Shown here piece by piece: positions 1 to 5,198 of a DNA stretch of 7,238 nucleotides. This DNA comes from JAAFHS01 sp031396505. Its GTDB lineage: Bacteria; Pseudomonadota; Alphaproteobacteria; Rhodobacterales; Rhodobacteraceae. The stretch covers positions 1 through 7,238 of the forward strand of contig JANNKX010000023.1 in NCBI GenBank assembly GCA_031396505.1, in the 5' to 3' direction. A program made the translations under genes and the position numbers. Under the pieces are notes generated by a model that made no database searches, had not been told where the DNA came from, and worked only from the letters and a program-made list of their open reading frames with translations. How positions within the stretch are numbered: the first letter of the stretch is position 1; every line of letters begins with the position of its first letter.

Positions 1-777
1 ATCCGCTACCGCGTTGCGCCCCGGTTTTGGTTCCTTTGCCACACCCTTCGCAGGCGTCGCAGGTTTGGCCTTGCCCAGCCACGGCGTCAGGAGCGGCACT
101 TCCGTCCCGTCAATCCGTTTCACCGTATCGCGCAAATCCACCGCAGCCTGTGCGCTGGCGTTATACTGCTTCTTCCCGCTCTCGAAATCCTTCAGGCTCG
201 TCAACCCGCTCAGCGGTTCCGCCGCATAGCGCCCGTTCTGCGGCCCCGGCACCGGCACCTCGCCATTGGAAAACCGCCCGATCAGATCGCGCAGTTTGTC
301 CGGCGTCAGGTCCTCATAGTAATCCTTGCCGATCTGGGCCATCGGCGCATTGGCACAGGCCCCCAGACACTCCACCTCTTCCCACGAAAACTTGCCATCC
401 GCTGACAGCGCATGCGCCTTGGGGTTCACCAGTTCCTTGCACACCGCCACAAGGTCTTCCGCGCCGCAAATCATGCAGGACGTGGTGCCACACACCTGAA
501 TATGCGCAACGGAACCAACGGGTTGCAGCTGGAACATAAAGTAGAACGTCGCCACTTCCAGCGCCCGGATATAGGCCATCCCCAGCATATCCGCGATATG
601 CTCGATCGCAGGGCGGCTCAACCACCCCTCCTGCTCCTGCGCGCGCCACAGCAGCGGGATGATGGCCGACGCCTGCCGCCCCTCGGGATATTTGGAGATC
701 TGCCCCTTGGCCCATGCAAGATTTGCCGGGGTAAAGGCGAATGAGGTCGGCTGGTGTGGGTGAAGACGGCGCAGCAT
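1..777 (-). CDS. nuoE: NADH-quinone oxidoreductase subunit E (NuoE, 24-kDa type), 3' end beyond the left edge
   Basis: NuoE belongs to the NADH-oxidising arm of complex I on the cytoplasmic side and carries [2Fe-2S] cluster N1a. The frame is open from an ATG at 777 to the window edge, giving 259 residues without a stop. Seen in the sequence: a thioredoxin-like ferredoxin core with the four cluster ligands C96, C101, C137 and C141 in the family spacing CX4C and CX3C (motifs CGTTSCMICG and ECLGACANAP). The core ends near residue 180, about where E. coli NuoE (about 166 residues) stops. What follows is an extension of at least 80 residues rich in Ala, Lys and Pro, as is known in Rhodobacterales. 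The start overlaps the stop of the upstream small gene (TAATG), and the Shine-Dalgarno is weak (AGAG-like), so translation is probably coupled. nuoF is expected further left but is not visible. Confidence 0.96.
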   Translation of the reverse strand, partial: MLRRLHPHQPTSFAFTPANLAWAKGQISKYPEGRQASAIIPLLWRAQEQEGWLSRPAIEHIADMLGMAYIRALEVATFYFMFQLQPVGSVAHIQVCGTTSCMICGAEDLVAVCKELVNPKAHALSADGKFSWEEVECLGACANAPMAQIGKDYYEDLTPDKLRDLIGRFSNGEVPVPGPQNGRYAAEPLSGLTSLKDFESGKKQYNASAQAAVDLRDTVKRIDGTEVPLLTPWLGKAKPATPAKGVAKEPKPGRNAVAD

Positions 778-1154
778 TATTCTACTCTCTTGAAGGGCAA
801 TTCCGCGTCAAACAACACGCCAACATAATTGCAATTTGAAGGGTCGTCGGAAACAACCGTAACTTGATGCTCTGCGAAGGAGTCACCAAAGACTGTTCCG
901 TCTGCGGCTTCATTCACAACGCAATAGCCCAGGACTTCTTCACAAACTCCAGCGTCATTTTCTTTCATCCAAACGACGCCCTCATAGCGACCGAGTGCAA
1001 GTTCTCCGCGCATCGCAGAGGACCGGCAACGATCCCAGAAATCATCCTCGGCAAGCATACCATCTCTGACCGACCAGTATGTATAATCCAAGGCGACTAG
1101 CCCTGCACCTGCCACCGCGATAGCTGCAGCAACCAGGGAAACCCACAACGTCAC
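777..1154 (-). CDS. Unrecognised small exported or membrane-anchored protein inside the nuo operon
   Basis: I do not recognise this 125-residue protein, and it is not a standard complex I subunit. It begins with GTG whose bases overlap the nuoD stop (GTGA). A good Shine-Dalgarno, GGGGAG, lies 8 nt upstream inside nuoD. Its TAA overlaps the nuoE ATG. Residues 5-22 form one hydrophobic segment (VSLVAAAIAVAGAGLVAL), so it is either a single-pass protein with the rest in the periplasm or an uncleaved signal anchor. The remainder is acidic, with cysteines at 43, 71, 78 and 108 that could make two disulfides if exported. Hand-counted GC over 781-1140 is about 52%, against about 58-60% in sampled stretches of nuoD and nuoE, and AT-rich codons are commoner. 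A role in complex I assembly or stability is possible from position only. It may equally be a passenger gene. Confidence 0.8.
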   Translation of the reverse strand: MTLWVSLVAAAIAVAGAGLVALDYTYWSVRDGMLAEDDFWDRCRSSAMRGELALGRYEGVVWMKENDAGVCEEVLGYCVVNEAADGTVFGDSFAEHQVTVVSDDPSNCNYVGVLFDAELPFKRVE

Positions 1155-2389
1155 CGGTCAATCTCCCCGAACACCACGTCCATCGTCCCGATAATCGCGC
1201 TTACATCCGCCAGTTGATGCCCCTTGCAGATGTAATCCATCGCCTGCAGGTGCAAGAACCCCGGTGCCCTGATCTTCGCGCGGTAGGGCTTGTTCGTGCC
1301 GTCCGCCACCAGATACACCCCGAACTCGCCCTTCGGTGCCTCGACCGCCGCATAAACCTCGCCTGCGGGTACGTGGAACCCTTCGGTGTACAGCTTGAAA
1401 TGGTGGATCAACGCCTCCATCGATGTCTTCATCTCGGCCCGGTTCGGCGGCGTGATCTTGCCACGCGCAAGGATATCGCCCTTTTCCACCCGCAGTTTCG
1501 CCACGCATTGCCGGATGATTGATGTGCTTTCCCGCATTTCCGCCATGCGGCACAAATAGCGGTCATAACAATCACCGTTCTTGCCCACCGGAATCTGGAA
1601 ATCAAACTCGTCATAACATTCATAGGGTTGCGCGCGCCGCAAATCCCATGCCAGACCCGACCCGCGCACCATCACGCCGGAAAAGCCCCAGTCCTGAATG
1701 TCCTTCTCTGTCACCACGCCGATATCGGCATTGCGCTGCTTAAAGATGCGGTTTTCCGTCAGCAGCCCGTCGATATCATCCAGCAGGCGCGGAAACGCCT
1801 CGGCCCAAATATCAATATCTTCCACCAACTGCGGCGTCAGGTCCTGATGCACGCCACCGGGGCGGAAATACGCCGCATGCAGGCGCGCGCCGCTGGCCCG
1901 TTCATAGAACACCATCAGCTTTTCGCGTTCCTCAAACCCCCACAAAGGCGGGGTCAGCGCGCCCACATCCATCGCTTGCGTCGTCACATTCAACAGATGG
2001 CTCAGAATCCGCCCGATCTCGCAGAACAGCACCCGGATGATCGACGCCCGGCGCGGCACTGGCGTCCCCGTCAGCCGCTCAATCGCCAGACACCACGCAT
2101 GTTCCTGATTCATCGGCGCCACATAGTCCAGCCGGTCGAAATACGGCAGGTTCTGCAGATAGGTCCGGCTTTCCATCAGCTTTTCAGTGCCACGGTGCAG
2201 CAGCCCGATATGCGGATCGCAGCGTTCCACGATTTCCCCGTCCAGCTCCAGCACCAGCCGCAAAACTCCATGCGCTGCAGGGTGTTGCGGGCCGAAGTTG
2301 ATGTTGAAATTGCGGATCTTCTGTTCGCCTGTCTCCAGGTCCGAAGACCCGTCATCATACTTGTTCGTGCGGATATCGCCGTCCATCAT
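1151..2389 (-). CDS. nuoD: NADH-quinone oxidoreductase subunit D (NuoD, 49-kDa type)
   Basis: NuoD forms, with NuoB, the quinone-reduction site of complex I at the foot of the hydrophilic arm. The 412-residue protein is full length for a separate (not CD-fused) subunit. The N-terminal motif GPQHPAAHGVLR lies at 33-44 and contains the conserved histidine loop (H36, H40). The FDRLDYV segment at 84-90 supplies Y89, equivalent to the quinone-site tyrosine of the 49-kDa subunit. The MDVGALTP stretch (140-147) and the C-terminal DVVFGEIDR ending are also typical of the family. The start ATG at 2389 overlaps the nuoC stop by 4 nt (ATGA), and an AAGG lies 10 nt upstream. A second ATG follows immediately, so the first residue may be either methionine. 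The family assignment is certain. Confidence 0.98.
   Translation of the reverse strand: MMDGDIRTNKYDDGSSDLETGEQKIRNFNINFGPQHPAAHGVLRLVLELDGEIVERCDPHIGLLHRGTEKLMESRTYLQNLPYFDRLDYVAPMNQEHAWCLAIERLTGTPVPRRASIIRVLFCEIGRILSHLLNVTTQAMDVGALTPPLWGFEEREKLMVFYERASGARLHAAYFRPGGVHQDLTPQLVEDIDIWAEAFPRLLDDIDGLLTENRIFKQRNADIGVVTEKDIQDWGFSGVMVRGSGLAWDLRRAQPYECYDEFDFQIPVGKNGDCYDRYLCRMAEMRESTSIIRQCVAKLRVEKGDILARGKITPPNRAEMKTSMEALIHHFKLYTEGFHVPAGEVYAAVEAPKGEFGVYLVADGTNKPYRAKIRAPGFLHLQAMDYICKGHQLADVSAIIGTMDVVFGEIDR
1163..1168 (-). promoter_or_regulatory. Shine-Dalgarno for the GTG start of the nuoD-nuoE insert gene
   Basis: GGGGAG on the minus strand inside the last codons of nuoD is 8 nt from the GTG at 1154. 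It shows that the overlapping GTG is a believable start and that the small gene has its own ribosome site. Confidence 0.55.
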
Positions 2390-3006
2390 TTTGCCCCCGC
2401 CTTCTGATCAACGGCCTTGTCATCACCCGGCAGCACGTATTTCGCGCTCTCCCACGGGCTCAGGAAATCAAACTGGCGGTATTCCTGCACCAACGACACA
2501 GGCTCATACACCACCCGCTTTTGCGCCTCATCGTAGCGCACTTCCGTATACCCCGTCGTCGGAAAATCCTTGCGCAACGGATGCCCCCGGAACCCGTAAT
2601 CCGTCAGAATGCGCCGCAAGTCCGGATGCCCGGAAAACAGAATGCCGAACATGTCGAACACTTCCCGTTCAAACCAGTTCGCCGATGGATGCACCTCGTG
2701 GATCGACGCCACCATATCGCTTTCACGGACCGCCAGCTTCACCCGGATGCGGTGGTTCTGGTACATCGACAAGAAATGATACACCACGTCGAACCGCGCC
2801 ACCCGCTCCGGATGGTCAATCGCCGTGATATCCACCAGCGACGTGAACCGGCACGCCGCATCACTGCGCAGAAATTCCACGAACGACACGATCGCTCCGG
2901 GCTGCACCGTCACCGTCAATTCGCCAAAGGCGATGTCCGTTCCCACAACCGCATTCGGCTGCTTCAGTTCCAGATAGCCCCCAAGTTCGCGTAGCGCTTC
3001 CGACAT
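2386..3006 (-). CDS. nuoC: NADH-quinone oxidoreductase subunit C (NuoC, 30-kDa type)
   Basis: NuoC is a cofactor-free structural subunit of the complex I connecting module, packed against NuoD and NuoB. It has 206 residues, the usual size in alphaproteobacteria where it is not fused to NuoD. The 30-kDa signature is clear: EREVFDMFGI at 113-122, then GHPDLRRILTDYGFRGHPLRKDFP at about 126-149. A QEYRQFDFLSPWE segment at 174-186 leads into a short Lys/Ala-rich tail. The ATG at 3006 sits 4 nt after the nuoB stop. Its Shine-Dalgarno GAGGTGA (3011-3017) includes that stop codon, which points to coupled translation. The stop overlaps the nuoD start (ATGA). Confidence 0.98.
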   Translation of the reverse strand: MSEALRELGGYLELKQPNAVVGTDIAFGELTVTVQPGAIVSFVEFLRSDAACRFTSLVDITAIDHPERVARFDVVYHFLSMYQNHRIRVKLAVRESDMVASIHEVHPSANWFEREVFDMFGILFSGHPDLRRILTDYGFRGHPLRKDFPTTGYTEVRYDEAQKRVVYEPVSLVQEYRQFDFLSPWESAKYVLPGDDKAVDQKAGAK

Positions 3007-3010
3007 GGGC

Positions 3011-3544
3011 TCACCTCACCAACGTGCCGGTACGGCGGATTTTCCGCTGCAACTGCAGGATTCCATAAAGCAATGCCTCTGCCGTCGGCGGGCAGCCCGG
3101 CACATAGATGTCCACCGGCACGATCCGGTCGCATCCCCGCACCACGCTGTAGGAATAATGGTAGTATCCCCCGCCATTTGCACAGGACCCCATGCTGATC
3201 ACATAGCGTGGTTCTGGCATCTGATCGTAAACCTTACGCAACGCAGGTGCCATCTTGTTGGTCAGCGTGCCCGCCACGATCATCAGATCTGACTGGCGCG
3301 GCGACGCGCGCGGGGCTGTCCCGAAGCGTTCCAGATCATAGCGCGGCATCGAGGTGTGCATCATTTCCACCGCACAGCACGCAAGGCCAAAGGTCATCCA
3401 GTGCAAAGACCCGTTGCGCGCCCAGTTGATGATATCCGCCGTGGAGGTCAGCAAAAACCCCTTGTCCTGCAATTCCGCGTTCAGGCCCGCCGTCGCCACA
3501 TCGCGGTCAACGCCAGCCGCATTTGCACCGGTCATCACTCCCAT
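3011..3544 (-). CDS. nuoB: NADH-quinone oxidoreductase subunit B (NuoB, 20-kDa/PSST type)
   Basis: NuoB binds [4Fe-4S] cluster N2, the last electron donor to quinone. With the start at 3544 it has 177 residues. The N2 ligands are visible as the tandem C56-C57 (FGLACCAVEM), C121 (SMGSCANGGG) and C151 (VPGCPPTAEA). The C-terminal RKIRRTGTLVR is typical of Rhodobacterales. Two starts compete: ATG at 3544 (MGVMTG...) and ATG at 3535 (MTGAN...). I chose 3544 because AGGGAG lies exactly 7 nt upstream, whereas the 3535 start has only a GGGAG at 2 nt. With 3544 the gene overlaps nuoA by 10 nt. With 3535 the overlap would be 1 nt (TGATG). The frame remains open upstream to 3655 but that part is antisense-like nuoA sequence in another frame and is not NuoB. 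Confidence 0.97.
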   Translation of the reverse strand: MGVMTGANAAGVDRDVATAGLNAELQDKGFLLTSTADIINWARNGSLHWMTFGLACCAVEMMHTSMPRYDLERFGTAPRASPRQSDLMIVAGTLTNKMAPALRKVYDQMPEPRYVISMGSCANGGGYYHYSYSVVRGCDRIVPVDIYVPGCPPTAEALLYGILQLQRKIRRTGTLVR

Positions 3545-3900
3545 TCCAGTGCTCCCTTTTTCCATTCGTAGGCAAACCCGATCGTCAGCACCCCCAGGAA
3601 CACCATCATCGACCAGAACGCCACCATGCTGATCTCGCCAAAGGCCACCGCCCACGGGAACAGGAACGCCACCTCAAGATCGAAGATGATGAACAGGATC
3701 GACACAAGGTAGAACCGCACATCAAACTTCATCCGCGCATCATCAAACGCGTTGAACCCGCATTCATAGGCCGATACCTTTTCCGGGTCCGGATTGCGCA
3801 CGGCCAGCACCGCCGCGGCCAGCAGCAAAACCAGTCCCAACCCCACGGCCAGCGCCAGAAAAATGACAATCGGCAGATATTCCCGCAACAGAATGTCCAA
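3535..3900 (-). CDS. nuoA: NADH-quinone oxidoreductase subunit A (NuoA, ND3 type)
   Basis: NuoA is a small three-helix membrane subunit of complex I, homologous to mitochondrial ND3, next to the quinone cavity. Helices lie at about 9-34, 62-84 and 92-112. The loop after helix 1 holds the conserved SAYECGFN with C47, the counterpart of the ND3 loop cysteine. Helix 2 has FDVRFYLVSILFIIFDLE with the conserved acidic pair D74 and E76. There is no in-frame ATG near the expected N-terminus. TTG at 3900 gives 121 residues (MDILLREYLP), the normal length in this group, and has AAGGAG 8 nt upstream. The longer open frame to 4128 has no NuoA-like sequence upstream. It is the first gene of the operon, with a 336-bp gap and a likely promoter upstream. 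Confidence 0.96.
   Translation of the reverse strand: MDILLREYLPIVIFLALAVGLGLVLLLAAAVLAVRNPDPEKVSAYECGFNAFDDARMKFDVRFYLVSILFIIFDLEVAFLFPWAVAFGEISMVAFWSMMVFLGVLTIGFAYEWKKGALEWE
3552..3557 (-). promoter_or_regulatory. Shine-Dalgarno deciding the nuoB start
   Basis: AGGGAG on the minus strand, inside the end of nuoA, is 7 nt from the ATG at 3544. It favours that start over the ATG at 3535, which lies three codons downstream. Confidence 0.6.
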
Positions 3901-3908
3901 AGCGCATG

Positions 3909-3914
3909 CTCCTT
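3909..3914 (-). promoter_or_regulatory. Shine-Dalgarno deciding the TTG start of nuoA
   Basis: AAGGAG on the minus strand lies 8 nt from TTG at 3900, an ideal distance. An out-of-frame ATG at 3907-3905 is only 1 nt from it and therefore too close to compete well. The site supports TTG as the real nuoA start. Confidence 0.7.
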
Positions 3915-3967
3915 CTTGCTGGCGACAAGGGCGCGACCGCATCCGGGCCGCGTCACCTTTGCGCTTG

Positions 3968-3996
3968 GGTTTACTCCGCCCCCCGGTCCGGGTCAA
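3968..3996 (-). promoter_or_regulatory. Candidate sigma-70 promoter of the nuo operon
   Basis: On the minus strand TTGACC (3996-3991, five of six consensus bases) and TAAACC (3973-3968, a weak -10) are separated by exactly 17 bp. Transcription would begin near 3961, leaving an untranslated leader of about 60 nt before the nuoA TTG. The spacer contains an inverted repeat, CCCGG-A-CCGGG, that partly overlaps the -35 end. The -35 match and the spacing are good, but the -10 is poor, so this is a suggestion. Confidence 0.4.
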
Positions 3997-4236
3997 CCAA
4001 AGGCGGCGTGGAAAATCCCCCCTGCGACAAGCTGCGCGCGCCACGCACTGCGCCAAAAACCTGTGCATCTCGAAACACTTGTCACAAATCGTGCGCCTGC
4101 ACGCCTTTCGCTTTGCAAAAATAGTCATCTGGCCAAGACCACCATGTCACGGCTACCGGATTTCCTGACCTTGACCACGCAACCATCATCCGCCCAACTC
4201 TACAAGTCGTGCATTTTGCCCTGAAAGGATCGCGCC

Positions 4237-4656
4237 ATGCGCCGCACCCTGCACCACACGCTGTGCCTGTCTGTTCTCGCCGGTCCGGTTCTTGCGCAAA
4301 GCTGCCCCGCCACAATGACGGCAGTCGAGACGGAAATCGCCCGGCTGGAACAAAGCTACGGCTTCATGCTGTCGGACATCCGCTGCGACGCTCCGACCAT
4401 TCCCGCCCATCAGATCATGTGCGATGCCGCCGACACCCCCGATGCGCCGCTCTGGCGCATGGGCCGCCTTGATGACCTCGCCTGGGTTTACGCCTATGAG
4501 AATGCGACAAAAAGCCGGGTGGACCTCGCGAACCCACCCCGCGATACCGCCTTTATTACGACGCGCGACGCCTGCACCGACGCCGCCTGCCTGTGTGACG
4601 TGCTGATCCAGCATACCAACGACAGCCTCGGCGGACCCTCGCCCTATCTGCGCTGA
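4237..4656 (+). CDS. Secreted six-cysteine protein, possibly LprI/DUF1311-like
   Basis: The 139-residue protein starts with a clear Sec signal peptide: MRRTLHH, a hydrophobic stretch to residue 20, and a cleavage site VLA/QS. The mature part has six cysteines (C23, C50, C62, C113, C118, C120), consistent with disulfides in the periplasm. The pattern resembles the lysozyme-inhibitor LprI/DUF1311 family: a Cys followed by L-x-x-M-x-x-L-D-D-L-x-x-x-Y (62-85), and a C-terminal RDACTDAACL segment (110-119), which is the family's usual second half. That likeness is by eye and could be convergence. If right, it may inhibit a periplasmic or host lysozyme. The ATG at 4237 has AAGGA 7 nt upstream. It is transcribed away from nuo and ends 26 bp from a convergent nuclease gene, so it appears to be a single-gene unit. 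Confidence 0.85.
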   Translation: MRRTLHHTLCLSVLAGPVLAQSCPATMTAVETEIARLEQSYGFMLSDIRCDAPTIPAHQIMCDAADTPDAPLWRMGRLDDLAWVYAYENATKSRVDLANPPRDTAFITTRDACTDAACLCDVLIQHTNDSLGGPSPYLR

Positions 4657-4682
4657 TCACCGCGGCACAGCCCATCATTCTG

Positions 4683-5198
4683 TCAACACCACCCACCGCG
4701 CAGCCCGCCGCCATAACTCCGCGCGTATCCGCCTTGGATCATCCGCCGCGCCAGTGGCACCTGCCCCACCCACACCGTCACCAGCCGCCGCTGATAGCGG
4801 TCAAGCCCACCGCGATCCATCCACAAGTCCCCGTCCGCCAGCAGCATCCCCCGCAGCGCCCATTTTGCTTTCTGTGCGGCCAGCAATTCCGCCCCGCATT
4901 TCGGCGAAAACAACTCCGGCGCGTCGAACCCGTCCAGCCGCGCACGCTCAAACCCCGTCGCCCCGCACCACAGATCAACCGTATCGCCATCCACCACACG
5001 CAACACCCGGCAATCCCCCGCCGCCGATGCCACAGGCCGCGCCACCGCCAGCGCCCCATCCGCCAGAAACGGCACCACGACCAGCGCCACCACTGACACC
5101 GCAATTACCGCCCGCAGATAGAACACCGGGTCCAGCATACGCTGCCACCAGCGGCGACGCGGCGGTGGTTGGCGATACACGACGCCCCGCCGTCTCAA
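4683..5198 (-). CDS. Membrane-anchored staphylococcal-nuclease-like (thermonuclease family) protein
   Basis: This is an SNase-fold protein, expected to cut nucleic acids with calcium, though activity is not proven. From the TTG start it has 171 residues: an Arg-rich N-terminus (1-20), one hydrophobic helix at about 25-47, then the nuclease domain from about 62. Key residues are visible: VVDGDTVDLW (68-77), R87 in RARLDGFDAPEL corresponding to the family's first catalytic arginine, D92 and E95 (the catalytic glutamate region), and DRYQRRL (133-139) whose R137 matches the second catalytic arginine. The domain is shorter than the S. aureus enzyme. The positive N-terminus places the domain outside the cytoplasm. 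The TTG overlaps the upstream aminotransferase stop (TTGA). GTG at 5180 or ATG at 5138 (151 residues) are other possible starts. Neither the TTG nor the ATG has a strong Shine-Dalgarno. Confidence 0.88.
   Translation of the reverse strand: MRRRGVVYRQPPPRRRWWQRMLDPVFYLRAVIAVSVVALVVVPFLADGALAVARPVASAAGDCRVLRVVDGDTVDLWCGATGFERARLDGFDAPELFSPKCGAELLAAQKAKWALRGMLLADGDLWMDRGGLDRYQRRLVTVWVGQVPLARRMIQGGYARSYGGGLRGGWC

Larger units (their letters stand above)
3901..4236. other. Divergent intergenic region between nuoA and the LprI-like gene
   Basis: This is 336 bp without a convincing gene. Open frames crossing it on either strand are low-complexity, Arg/Pro-rich and start or end inside real genes. 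It holds the nuoA Shine-Dalgarno, a likely nuo promoter (3968-3996), the Shine-Dalgarno of the rightward gene (AAGGA at 4225-4229) and some A/T-rich runs around 4110-4125. A short odd palindrome, TTGT-G-ACAA, lies at about 4079-4087 on the minus strand. I saw no Fnr-type TTGAT-N4-ATCAA box, riboswitch or tRNA. Confidence 0.6.

Noticed and set aside
314..715. 133-codon minus-strand frame within nuoE
   Set aside because: It is a different frame over the iron-sulfur core of nuoE and carries no motif of its own.
1628..2407. 259-codon open frame on the plus strand opposite nuoD
   Set aside because: It lies antisense to a certain nuoD, is rich in His, Arg, Pro and Gln as GC-rich antisense frames are, and has no family motif.
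3545..3655. N-terminal extension of nuoB to an upstream ATG
   Set aside because: The extra residues overlap nuoA coding sequence in another frame and look unlike any NuoB. The Shine-Dalgarno and family match support 3544.
4171..4199. Possible promoter for the LprI-like gene starting with TTGACC at 4171
   Set aside because: No acceptable -10 lies 16-18 bp downstream. The nearest reasonable one, TACAAG at 4201, is 24 bp away.
4186..4614. 142-codon minus-strand frame opposite the secreted protein
   Set aside because: It has no signal or motif, while the plus-strand frame has a signal peptide, a good Shine-Dalgarno and a cysteine pattern.
4657..4682. Bidirectional terminator between the convergent genes
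   Set aside because: The 26 bp contain only a short CCGCGG palindrome, with no stem long enough and no T run on either strand.
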